A stretch of DNA of 36,655 nucleotides, from assembly GCA_014379355.1 (NCBI GenBank), contig JACMLX010000186.1, forward strand, positions 1 through 36,655, given 5' to 3'. Positions 7,177 through 14,965 of this stretch are shown one piece after another. A model generated the notes under the pieces. That model saw only the letters and a program-made list of their open reading frames with translations. It did no database searches and was not told where the DNA came from. How positions within the stretch are numbered: the stretch's first letter is position 1; each line of letters begins with the position of its first letter. A program made the translations under genes and the position numbers. The stretch is from Gemmatimonadaceae bacterium. GTDB taxonomy: Bacteria > Gemmatimonadota > Gemmatimonadetes > Gemmatimonadales > Gemmatimonadaceae.

Positions 7177-8791
7177 GTCTCGCCTTCGGTGGCGCGACTG
7201 GTCCGCCGGTGATCGACTCGGCGTCGGCTACCTGCTGCTGGTGATCGCGGAGCTCGTCGTGCTGGGGCTGGCGTGGTACGGGTTGGCCGCGATCGACCGC
7301 CAGCAGCGCACGGTGCAGAACAACCTCGAACAGTTTGCGACGTTCGGCGCCGCAAATTTCGCCTACCGGGCCGGCGCGCTGGTATTCAATCACGCCAACA
7401 TGGTGAATGAGGACGCCAGTCGAACTGCGACGCTCGGCACGATCGACCTCATCGCACGCGAACGCGCGCTGACCGATTCCCTGCTCCTCTGCGAATGCGA
7501 AGCCGGCCTGCGTGTGCGTGCGCTGGCCGTGCTGGACGATTCAGCGCGCGTGCTTGCACAATCGTCGCCGGACCGGGTTGTCCTGCCGCAACGCACGGTG
7601 GCGGCCATGTACGCCAGGATCCGGCAGTTCACCGAGGCCGTGCTGACGGTCCGCATGACGGATGAAACCGGCGCGCCACAAGTGATCGCACTGTCACGCA
7701 TCGGCACCGTCACCGGCGCGTCGGAGCGATTTCTGCTCACGTCGTACGACCCTGACGGTGTGCGCGCTGCCTATCAGGAGTACATCTACCAAAGCCGTCC
7801 GCCGCTGCTTCCATCCGTGTACGGGTGGCGAAGTTCGAACTCGAGTGTGATTGCGATCCGGGTGCTGATGCCGGGCGGTACGGTCTTCTACGAGAGCCCG
7901 CAGGCACCCGACGCCGGTTATTCATCGGTGCCGTTCGGCCCCGATTCACTGGTGCGGATCGAGGCCGCACTCACGCCTGATGCGGCAGTTCGTGTGCGCG
8001 GTGAAACAGTCGGCACCTATGCGCGCAGCTCCGTGACGCTCATGGCAGTGATCGCGACGCTCGTGATCGCACTGATCGCGCTGGTCTTGCGTCGTGCGAC
8101 CGAACTGGCGCGATTGCGTGGTGATTTCACGGCGGCAGTCAGTCATGAACTGCGCACGCCACTCACCGAGATCATGCTCTATGCCGAATTGATCCAGACG
8201 GGACGCACGGCAGGCGCGCTAGCGACCACGGACGCGGCGCAGGTGATCCTGGCCGAGGCGCGACGGCTGCACAACCTGGTCGAGAACGTGCTGGTCGTGG
8301 CGCGGACGGATCGCCGGATGCTGCGTGTGCGCGTCGCGTCGCACGATCTCGCGCCGATCGTGCGCGCGACGGTGGCGACGTTTGCCCCGCTGGCGGCGAA
8401 GCGCCAGATCCCCGTGCAATGTGAGCTGCCGGAGTCACTGTTCGGCCGGTGTGATCCCGGTGCACTCGCCGGGGTGCTGCTGAATCTGCTCGACAACGCC
8501 GTGCGCTACGGCCCGCCATCACAGGCGGTGATCGTGCGAGGGCGTGAGGTCGGGCAGATTCAGGTGTCGATCGAGGTCGATGACGCAGGACCGGGCATCC
8601 CTGCCGCAGATCGCGAGCGTGTGATGCAGCCGTACGTGCGACTCGATCGCGATGTGGACGCATTGACCAGTGGCAGTGGCCTGGGCCTCGCCGTCGCGCG
8701 TGCACTGGTGGATGAGATGCACGGGACGGTGCGGTTCGATGATTCCACGCGAGGTGGTACGGTGGCGACGGTCCTGCTGCCTGCGCGATGA
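7166..8791 (+). CDS. Membrane sensor histidine kinase, partner of the 6436 regulator
   Basis: 541 residues. TM1 is at about 19-43 and TM2 at about 288-308, enclosing a ~245-residue periplasmic sensor domain with no family I recognise. The HisKA H-box is SHELRTPLTE with His327. The ATPase domain has the N-box LLNLLDNAVRYG (438-449), G1 DDAGPGIP (472-479) and G2 GSGLGLAV (503-510). No HAMP domain is evident between TM2 and the H-box, which are only ~15 residues apart. The start overlaps the regulator stop and has GAAG before the ATG. It should phosphorylate the Asp52 of the upstream response regulator; the signal is unknown. Confidence 0.93.
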   Translation: MTAESRLRWRDWSAGDRLGVGYLLLVIAELVVLGLAWYGLAAIDRQQRTVQNNLEQFATFGAANFAYRAGALVFNHANMVNEDASRTATLGTIDLIARERALTDSLLLCECEAGLRVRALAVLDDSARVLAQSSPDRVVLPQRTVAAMYARIRQFTEAVLTVRMTDETGAPQVIALSRIGTVTGASERFLLTSYDPDGVRAAYQEYIYQSRPPLLPSVYGWRSSNSSVIAIRVLMPGGTVFYESPQAPDAGYSSVPFGPDSLVRIEAALTPDAAVRVRGETVGTYARSSVTLMAVIATLVIALIALVLRRATELARLRGDFTAAVSHELRTPLTEIMLYAELIQTGRTAGALATTDAAQVILAEARRLHNLVENVLVVARTDRRMLRVRVASHDLAPIVRATVATFAPLAAKRQIPVQCELPESLFGRCDPGALAGVLLNLLDNAVRYGPPSQAVIVRGREVGQIQVSIEVDDAGPGIPAADRERVMQPYVRLDRDVDALTSGSGLGLAVARALVDEMHGTVRFDDSTRGGTVATVLLPAR

Positions 8792-8930
8792 ACACCACAC
8801 ATTGCAAGCCGATGATGCCCGAAAGTCCGCATTCCGCCATTGAATCCGATCGTCCGCGCGAATTACGGCGGTGCCACGAGTCGGACCAATGCCTGTCAGC
8901 ACGCCACCCGATTCCCCGACCGGAGCCAGA

Positions 8931-9401
8931 ATGACCAACGCCACATGCAGGAAGTTCGCTCGCCTCATCGTGTGTCTGGCTGCAACAACGATCGCTGCAG
9001 CGTCGGCACACGCACAATCTGCGCTGCATGATGACGTCCGCCGCGCAGCACTCGACTATCTCGAAGGTTTCTACGAAGGTGACACGGTCAAGCTGATTCG
9101 CAGCGTCCGGCCGGATGTCTCCAAGTATGGCTTCGACTTGCCGCGAAATTCGGCGACGTACGTCGGGGAGACCATGAAGTGGGACGAGTTTCTCAGCTAT
9201 GCCAGGCGGATCAAGGCAGGTGGACGCGCCACGCCGGCCACTGCGCCGAAGGAGGTGCTCTTGCTCGACGTGCAGGACCAGACGGCAGCAGTGAAGGTGA
9301 CCGCGTGGTGGGGTACGGACTATCTGTTGCTCGGTCGGTACGATGGCCGGTGGATGATCAGTCACGTGTTGTGGCAGTCGGCGCCACGGAAAGCGCCGTA
9401 G
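8931..9401 (+). CDS. Secreted NTF2-like protein (lumazine-binding-like family)
   Basis: 156 residues from the ATG at 8931, chosen because GGAG lies just upstream and a signal peptide follows directly (about 1-28, ending ASAHAQ). The mature part starts DDVRRAALDYLEGFYEGD, the opening helix of the Lumazine_bd_2/SnoaL-like NTF2 fold, followed by a beta sheet that ends TAWWGTDYLLLGRYDGRWMISHVLWQ. The cone-shaped NTF2 fold usually binds a small ligand, but no catalytic residues can be assigned. It lies 139 bases after the kinase gene on the same strand and may be expressed with it. A longer frame reaches back to 8871 but would bury the signal peptide. Confidence 0.7.
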   Translation: MTNATCRKFARLIVCLAATTIAAASAHAQSALHDDVRRAALDYLEGFYEGDTVKLIRSVRPDVSKYGFDLPRNSATYVGETMKWDEFLSYARRIKAGGRATPATAPKEVLLLDVQDQTAAVKVTAWWGTDYLLLGRYDGRWMISHVLWQSAPRKAP

Positions 9402-9439
9402 CGCGTTGCGTCATGCGTGCTCCAACGATCGTCTCATCG

Positions 9440-9461
9440 TTCTCTGACCGTTCACTGACAC
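9440..9461 (+). promoter_or_regulatory. Tandem 11-bp direct repeat, candidate OmpR-type operator
   Basis: TTCTCTGACCG is followed immediately by TTCACTGACAC: two 11-base units sharing TTCnCTGAC. Tandem repeats with 11-base spacing are the standard operator form for OmpR/PhoB regulators, and one is encoded at 6436. The site lies about 100 bases before the gene at 9564. A 15-base stretch here (9434-9448) recurs with one mismatch at 11470-11484. Confidence 0.4.
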
Positions 9462-9563
9462 GCCGTCGTGACCTCACGGCGCATCGAGAGGCTATCGTGG
9501 AGGGCCGCGGCGGCATCACCGTGACCGTGCCGACCATCGTGACCTTGAGGAAAGAGCGCGATC

Positions 9564-10508
9564 ATGCTCGCCAATCGATTGGTTCGCTGCAGACTCGGCG
9601 CTCAGGCCATTCTAGTAGCGCTCTGCCCGTTGCTGCCCACCGTCGTCGCCGCGCAATCGACGACAGCCGCCGACTCGGCGTTCGCCCGCGCTGACTGGCC
9701 AGCAGCCTCGCGCGAGTATCGCGCGATCGCCGTCCAGGATACGACGAACATTCGCGCGCGATTTCGGCTCGGCGTCGCGCTGTTCCAGCAGCGAGAGTTC
9801 CGCGATGCGATTCCCGAGTTCCGGCGTGCGAGTCTGGCCGGGTTCCAGAGTCCGCAAGCCGAGTTCCGACTCACGCGATCGTTCGCACGACTCGGGGAGG
9901 CAGACAGTGCGGTCGTGCACCTCGAACGTGCCATCGCTGCCGGCGTGAGCCTTCAGCTGATAGCGTCACAGTCCGACCTTGCCACGATTCGCGACGATGC
10001 GCGCTACCGGTCGATCGTCCAGAAGCTTGAAGACACGACATTCCCATGTCGTCGTGGCACCGAGGCACACCAGTTCGACTTCTGGCTCGGCGACTGGGTC
10101 GTCACACCGTGGGGCACACCCGCATCCGTGCCAGCCATCGGTCGCAATACCATCACCGCCCAGCTCGAGCACTGCATGTTGCTCGAAGAATGGACGGCGG
10201 CCAATGGCTCGACGGGCAAGAGCTTCAACTTCTGGGACAGCAACCGAAAGGCCTGGCGCCAGGTGTGGACCGCAGGCAACGGACAGTCGCTGGACTACGA
10301 GGGCCACTTCTCGGAACACGCGATGCGATTCACTGGATGGAGCCTGAGCTCGAACGGCACGCGCGTGCTCCAGAAGTTGACACTCTCCCGGATCTCAGCC
10401 GACACGGTGCGTCAGCTGTTCGAGGCGTCATCGGACGGAGGTGCGACGTGGCAGAGCACATTCGATGGTCGCTATGTGCGAACAACTCACGCGCCAGAGA
10501 AACCATGA
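9564..10508 (+). CDS. Secreted TPR protein with C-terminal DUF1579-like domain
   Basis: 314 residues. A signal peptide covers about 1-31 (VVAAQS). Two to three TPR repeats at about 35-130 (ADWPAASREYRAIAVQDTTN; RFRLGVALFQQREFRDAIPE; LGEADSAVVHLERAIAAG) are followed by a DUF1579-type domain at 165-308 that opens with HQFDFWLGDWVV and contains the Cys-Glu motif HCMLLEEW. The DUF1579 half resembles the protein at 5615-6154. TPRs mediate protein contacts; the DUF1579 function is unknown. AGGAAAGAG before the ATG supports the start. The stop directly abuts the stop of the convergent SGNH gene with no bases between them. Confidence 0.75.
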   Translation: MLANRLVRCRLGAQAILVALCPLLPTVVAAQSTTAADSAFARADWPAASREYRAIAVQDTTNIRARFRLGVALFQQREFRDAIPEFRRASLAGFQSPQAEFRLTRSFARLGEADSAVVHLERAIAAGVSLQLIASQSDLATIRDDARYRSIVQKLEDTTFPCRRGTEAHQFDFWLGDWVVTPWGTPASVPAIGRNTITAQLEHCMLLEEWTAANGSTGKSFNFWDSNRKAWRQVWTAGNGQSLDYEGHFSEHAMRFTGWSLSSNGTRVLQKLTLSRISADTVRQLFEASSDGGATWQSTFDGRYVRTTHAPEKP

Positions 10509-11288
10509 CTACGGCGTCAGTACGCTCGTGCCATGCGCGATCTCCTGCAGCCGCCGCACGACGCGCTCCGGAACATCCGTCAGCACGCGATTGTCGACGA
10601 CGGCCTGCGCCGGAAGCAGCCGGCAATCCTTGAAAGTGAATCGCTCATACATCACCAGCGCGGCGAGATACGTCCCGAGCGGCGAGGGATGCAGTCCATC
10701 GCCGTCGTAGAGCGGAATCGTCGCATCCTCGGCCAGCGCGACCTGCCACGCGGCGCCGACTGGAAGGTACACACCGCCAACGGCGGTCGCTGCCAGCTGG
10801 TATGACTCGATCGCGCGCGGAAACGTGGCCGCGTTGCCAGTCTGTGGCCAGACGCTGAACAACGATGTTCGTGCACCGGCCCGCCTGATCGGCCCGTCGA
10901 ACAAGCGCGTCATTTCAATCAAGCTGTCGCGATTGACCTGCACCGACGACGGTCCCTGCTGCAACACGACGAAGTTCCACGATGTCCCCGCGATCACCTG
11001 CACTGCTGAGCCCTGCCTCAGGTGATCGACCAATGCGTAGTCGGGGAACGCCACCACCACGGAATTGATCGTGTCGCCGGTCGTCAGCGCCAGATCGATG
11101 AGCGTACCGGGAAGATTGTTGAAGTACGTCAGACTGTTCCCGACGAACAACACGCGTATGCCGCCGTCCGGAAGCGGCGCGAGCACGTCGGCCTTCGGGA
11201 GACAGCCCATGAGTGACACGATCGAGAGCATCGCCACGCAGGACGCGCGTCGGGCCGAGCTGAAGAGTCGCCGTGTGTTCGCCAGCAT
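10509..11288 (-). CDS. SGNH/GDSL-type hydrolase lipoprotein
   Basis: 259 residues from the ATG at 11288, chosen because GGAGG lies five to nine bases upstream and a lipoprotein signal follows (lipobox LMGC, Cys29). A longer frame to 11411 has no such support. Block I is VLFVGNSLTYFNNLPG, with the nucleophile Ser in GNSL (SGNH variants commonly use GxS), and block V is DGLHPSPLGTYLAA with the Asp/His of the triad. FVVLQQGPS occupies the position of block III. SGNH hydrolases cleave esters, including carbohydrate acetyl groups; substrate specificity cannot be told. The lipid anchor implies a periplasmic or outer-membrane location. Confidence 0.8.
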   Translation of the reverse strand: MLANTRRLFSSARRASCVAMLSIVSLMGCLPKADVLAPLPDGGIRVLFVGNSLTYFNNLPGTLIDLALTTGDTINSVVVAFPDYALVDHLRQGSAVQVIAGTSWNFVVLQQGPSSVQVNRDSLIEMTRLFDGPIRRAGARTSLFSVWPQTGNAATFPRAIESYQLAATAVGGVYLPVGAAWQVALAEDATIPLYDGDGLHPSPLGTYLAALVMYERFTFKDCRLLPAQAVVDNRVLTDVPERVVRRLQEIAHGTSVLTP

Positions 11289-11637
11289 GGAGCCTCCGCC
11301 TTCCCGGTGTGAACTCCCGTCAATCATGCGAGCGCGCCGGCGATGTGGACGGCGCGCCGTCACCGGATTCGGGAGCATACAGCGCGCTTCGAGGCCTGAC
11401 CGGCGTCTCATGACGGCTGGAACCCTCTTGGTCAGAGTCTATCGCACGACGCCACGGTTGCCGGCTGCTTCATCGTTTTCTGACACTGGCCAGGTGACCG
11501 CCTCGCCGGTCGCCATGATCAGCGCCTGTCAGAGTTCTGCGACCTGACGGATTGTCCCTTCCGCCGGATGGGTGCAGCGCCTTCCCTTCTGCATTCAGGC
11601 GAAGGTTTCGCTCACTCGCACCTCACCGGACACTGAC
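11289..11637. promoter_or_regulatory. Divergent promoter region with repeated CTGAC-type motifs
   Basis: 349 bases between the divergent SGNH lipoprotein and cytochrome c genes. It holds ACTCTGAC on the minus strand at about 11431-11438 and again at 11527-11534, plus TTTTCTGAC on the plus strand at about 11476-11484 within a 15-base match (14/15) to the region before the gene at 9564. The same ACTCTGAC octamer lies in the region upstream of the response regulator (about 6331-6338, minus strand). No gene is seen here. Confidence 0.35.
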
Positions 11638-12384
11638 ATGCGCGCACGGCTCCTCTGTGTCGGACTGCTTGCAGTGGCGCCGTGCGCTCTGGCGCAGTCC
11701 TCTGGCCGCTTCCCCCCGGACTCGCTGGTCAACACGACCATCATTCCCCGCGGCACGCCTGTGCAGGCCGTGATCGGTCGCATGCGCAACTTTTCCGTCG
11801 ACCTCGGCGTGCGTTGCACCCATTGTCATCTCGGTGAGGAGGGCAAGCCGCTTGCGACCTTCGACTTCGCCAGCGACGAGAAGCGCACCAAGATCGTGGC
11901 GCGTGAAATGATGCGCATGGTCGACGACATCAACGCGCGACTGCAGACACTGCCCGGACGGAGCGCGAACGGACTGCAGGTGACCTGCGCGACCTGTCAC
12001 CGAGGTCTCAGCCGACCCATGACGCTCGCCGCATTCATGACCGAGGCTGCAACAACCGTCGGTGCGGATTCCGCCGTCCGCGCGTACAAGGTGCTGTGGC
12101 AGCGGTACTACGGCAGCGACGCCTACGACTTCCGCGAGAACTCGCTCAACGGCGCCGCCTTTCGCCTCGCGCGTGCGCAAAAGTTCGAGGAAGCGCTGGC
12201 GATGTTGCGGCTGAACGAGGAGAAGTATCCGGCAGGTGTCGCGATGTTCGTGACCCGCGGGACCGTGATGCTGCTCAAGGGCGACACGACCGCCGCCGAG
12301 GCAGCATTCCGCGAGGCCATCAGGCGCGATCCGGCGAACGATGAGGCGAAGGGACGGCTGCGCGAGATCGGACGGCAGCCATAG
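11638..12384 (+). CDS. Secreted dihaem cytochrome c (reaction-centre cytochrome-like) with TPR tail
   Basis: 248 residues from the ATG at 11638, which places a signal peptide (about 1-19, ALAQ) at the N-terminus; a longer frame from 11572 would bury it. Two haem c sites are present, CTHCH (60-64) and CATCH (117-121). Met49, in a helix before the first site (IGRMRNFSVDLGVRC), and a Met-rich helix before the second (REMMRMVDDIN) are candidate axial ligands. This Met-helix-LGVxCxxCH pattern is that of the photosynthetic reaction-centre cytochrome subunit family, here with two haems instead of four. Two TPR-like repeats follow at about 175-245 (LARAQKFEEALAMLRLNEEK; KGDTTAAEAAFREAIRRDPAN). No reaction-centre genes are in the window, so a general periplasmic electron-transfer role is more likely. 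Confidence 0.8.
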   Translation: MRARLLCVGLLAVAPCALAQSSGRFPPDSLVNTTIIPRGTPVQAVIGRMRNFSVDLGVRCTHCHLGEEGKPLATFDFASDEKRTKIVAREMMRMVDDINARLQTLPGRSANGLQVTCATCHRGLSRPMTLAAFMTEAATTVGADSAVRAYKVLWQRYYGSDAYDFRENSLNGAAFRLARAQKFEEALAMLRLNEEKYPAGVAMFVTRGTVMLLKGDTTAAEAAFREAIRRDPANDEAKGRLREIGRQP

Positions 12385-12454
12385 GCCGCATGGCTCTCAC
12401 ACCGAACTCAGTCGACCACAACCGCCTCACGCTCGCGTTGTCGCTCGCGCGACT

Positions 12455-12907
12455 CTACGGAATCACATTCGGCGACCCCGACTTCGGCCCCACCCATCGC
12501 GCCGTGAACTCACACGGCGGCTGGACGCCGGCTTGCACCGTCGTCGTCGCATCCATGGCCGAGAGCGTGAACTGGCCCACGATGCCGATCTGATACGTCA
12601 CGCCACCGATGACGAACGGTGCCGCTGGTGTCCGGAAGGACGCATCGGAGGACACCGTACCCGTGTAGACGCTGCCGGCGTGAGTCAACGTCAGCGTCGC
12701 CGCGCCGGGCGTATGTGTGACGGTCGTTGGGAAGGTCTGCACGACGGTACCGACACATGTACTCTGCAGCAGAGTCACCGCGGTCTGATACGTTCCGGCC
12801 ACGCTCAATTGGGGAGCCGCCGTTGGTCCGGGCGATGATCGCCCGCAACCCAGGATCGCGACTCCCGCGAGACAACGCATGCTCATGACCACCGCTGTGT
12901 AATGCAT
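12455..12907 (-). CDS. Small secreted lipoprotein of unknown function
   Basis: 150 residues. AGGAG lies five bases before the ATG at 12905-12907. The N-terminus is a lipoprotein signal, with AILGCG placing the lipidated Cys at residue 21. The mature part is Thr/Val-rich and predicted all-beta (GTYQTAVTLLQSTC; ATLTLTHAGSVYTGTVSSD), with two further Cys that could form a disulphide. No family is recognised; the composition is that of small surface beta-sandwich lipoproteins. Confidence 0.6.
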   Translation of the reverse strand: MHYTAVVMSMRCLAGVAILGCGRSSPGPTAAPQLSVAGTYQTAVTLLQSTCVGTVVQTFPTTVTHTPGAATLTLTHAGSVYTGTVSSDASFRTPAAPFVIGGVTYQIGIVGQFTLSAMDATTTVQAGVQPPCEFTARWVGPKSGSPNVIP

Positions 12908-13070
12908 GGCACTCCTGGCACCCTGCTGGTGCGACGAAGGACGTTACTGCTTCGCCGACGACGGACGGCCGAGCGGCACGGCGGACGATATGGTCGCGCC
13001 GACAGCGATCGAGTCGTTTGTCCGAATTCGCACCATTCTCCTACAATTCTCTGGCTGGCAGCGGGTTCGC

Positions 13071-14015
13071 TCAGCCTACCGCTCCTTGCGAGGGCACAAT
13101 CCGCTCGAGCAATGCGCCGATCGGCGCGAGGAACAGCACCAGGGCCGCCGCACCAACGACGTTGAACGTCACATGTGCGGATGCGATCTGCTGCGCCGTC
13201 CCGCCGCCGAGCGACACCACGAAGTTGACCAGTGGATTGAGCAGACTCACGCCGACGATCACGGTCAGCACATTGAACAGCAGGTGGAAGATCCCCGCGC
13301 GCAACGCATCACGGGATCGGCCGAGCGTGGCAAGGAGTGTGTCGGCACATGTGCCGATTTCGGCGCCCAGCATGATGGCAACGCCAGCCGGCAGCTTGAG
13401 CAGATCCTGCGACGCCAATGTGATGGCGATACCGACGGTCGCAGACGATGACTGCAGCACCACGGTGATGATGGCACCGGCCAGCACTCCATAGGCTGGA
13501 TTCTCGAGCTGTGTCATCCACGCCGTGAAGCGCGCGCTGTCCTTGAGTGGCTGGACGGCTGCACCCATCTGCGACAGTCCGAAAAAGACGAGGCCAATGC
13601 CGAATACCGCCATGCCTGCATGCCGCCAGCTTTCTGACCGTCCAGCAAACATGATGAGACCGCCGATGCCGAGCACGATAGGCGAGTATTTCTGCACGTC
13701 GAGGGCGATCAGCTGGCTCGAGATCGTGGTGCCGATGTTGGCGCCAAGGATCACGCCGAGTGATGCCTGAAAGGTCAGGAGGCCCGCGTCGACCAGCGCG
13801 ATCACCATGATGATCGTGACCGACGACGAATCGAGGACGGTGGTGGCGATGGTGCCGGTTGCAACACCTGCGAATCGATTCGTCGTGGCGCGCGCAAGCA
13901 TTCGTTGCATCCGCTCACCAGCAACCGCGCGCATCCCGGTCGCCAGGCGGGAGACGCCGTACAGAAAGAGCACCAGTCCGGCGACCATGCCAAGCACGAC
14001 TTCAGTGTACTGCAC
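13071..14015 (-). CDS. Na/Pi-cotransporter (NptA/PF02690) family membrane protein
   Basis: 314 residues from a GTG start preceded by GAGG. The protein has two inverted halves, each with a Ser-rich motif: VLDSSSVTIIM (first half) and VLQSSSATVGIAI (second half); the QSSSAT motif is diagnostic of Na/Pi cotransporters. The first half also has GANIGTTISSQLIAL and the second AEIGTCADTLLATLG, the paired G-A-[NE]-I-G-T signatures. About eight hydrophobic helices are visible. The C-terminal PhoU-like domain found in many bacterial homologues (about 550 residues) is absent. The predicted role is sodium-coupled phosphate transport, though some relatives export or leak phosphate. Confidence 0.88.
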   Translation of the reverse strand: MQYTEVVLGMVAGLVLFLYGVSRLATGMRAVAGERMQRMLARATTNRFAGVATGTIATTVLDSSSVTIIMVIALVDAGLLTFQASLGVILGANIGTTISSQLIALDVQKYSPIVLGIGGLIMFAGRSESWRHAGMAVFGIGLVFFGLSQMGAAVQPLKDSARFTAWMTQLENPAYGVLAGAIITVVLQSSSATVGIAITLASQDLLKLPAGVAIMLGAEIGTCADTLLATLGRSRDALRAGIFHLLFNVLTVIVGVSLLNPLVNFVVSLGGGTAQQIASAHVTFNVVGAAALVLFLAPIGALLERIVPSQGAVG

Positions 14016-14587
14016 TCATCGACCTCGTCGTGGGAACAATCCGTCAGGGCGTTCATCAAGCTTGTGTGAGCCGACATCCTGAACGCGTGACGGTTCTGTA
14101 TGGATCGCGTATCGCGGGGGTGGCGGTGGTCTGCCGCTGTACGGCAGGCCGAAGCGCGCAGGACATCGCGTCGCGACGCTACTTGTACCGACATCGGCGC
14201 ACAAGCCTTGCTACTCGACACGCTCGACATCGCTATTGTGAAGCGCACACCGCGGCAGTCTGCACCCGTGATGCCAATGCCAGCTGCGCTCGTCAGGATC
14301 AGTCCCACCTGTGCCTGCGGGCGAAGAGCATTGAAGCGCTCTGGCACAAATCTCGCTCACCGAATAAACGAGCACGTCGCAATCGCGTCGTAAGCAGGCT
14401 GGAAGTGCGATGAACGGAGGCGCGAGGTTCATCGAGTCTCAAGCGCCGATGGTGCCATATGGCGTGCATCGCTGAACCTGCTCACAATCGTGCTCAAGAA
14501 CCGTCCGTCAGCGGCCGACACTTTCGGCCAGAGAGACGCGATAACAGCGGCGCCAGAGCGACGCGCTTTCCCACCGAGAAACGCACA
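14016..14587. other. Divergent intergenic region before the PYP operon
   Basis: 572 bases between the Na/Pi gene (minus) and the PYP homologue (plus). I see no convincing gene; open frames on both strands lack domains. It must hold the PYP operon promoter. The only clear structure is the inverted repeat at 14408-14434. Confidence 0.45.
14408..14434. promoter_or_regulatory. Inverted repeat upstream of the PYP operon
   Basis: CGATGAAC (14408-14415) and GTTCATCG (14427-14434) are exact inverted repeats with an 11-base spacer. The site lies about 155 bases before the PYP start codon. It could be an operator or an RNA hairpin; there is no T-run, so a terminator is unlikely. Confidence 0.35.
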
Positions 14588-14962
14588 ATGGACTTCACAC
14601 AGGACGACATCCTGGCGCTGCTGGATGGCGTTGGCGATGCGGACGCCGACGAACTCGATTTCGGCGTGATTGGATTCGACGACAGCACCATAGTGCGTCG
14701 GTACAATGCCTGGGAGGCGAAGGCCGCCGGGCTTTCGACCGCCAACGTCCTCGGCCGGGAGCTGTTCAACGTGGTCGCACCGTGCATGAACAACTTCATG
14801 GTCGCGCAACGCTTTGAAGACGCCGCGGCCCAGGGCAGCGTACTCGATGCCACCATCGACTACGTGCTGACGCTCAAGATGCGCCCTGTCAAGGTGAAGC
14901 TGCGGCTGCTCGCGGCTCCCGGTGTCAAGTATCGCTACCTGCTCGTCCACCGGCCGTCCTGA
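14588..14962 (+). CDS. pyp: Photoactive yellow protein (PYP) homologue, blue-light sensor
   Basis: 124 residues, against 125 in Halorhodospira halophila PYP. Recalled alignment with that protein has a constant offset of 3 through the chromophore pocket: Cys66 (VVAPC) matches the p-coumaroyl-binding Cys69, Tyr39 matches Tyr42 and Glu43 matches Glu46, the pair that hydrogen-bonds the chromophore phenolate. The block RYNAWEAKAAG matches the QYNAAEGDITG region. Two pocket positions differ: Thr50 becomes Ala47 and Arg52 becomes Leu49, which should shift colour or kinetics. KMRPVKVK matches the C-terminal strand containing Met100. GAGAA precedes the ATG. PYP is a cytoplasmic PAS-fold photoreceptor. 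It is the first gene of an operon with two c-di-GMP enzymes (3-base gap to the next), which suggests it signals to them. The genes for p-coumaric acid synthesis and activation are not in the window. Confidence 0.88.
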   Translation: MDFTQDDILALLDGVGDADADELDFGVIGFDDSTIVRRYNAWEAKAAGLSTANVLGRELFNVVAPCMNNFMVAQRFEDAAAQGSVLDATIDYVLTLKMRPVKVKLRLLAAPGVKYRYLLVHRPS

Positions 14963-14965
14963 GCG

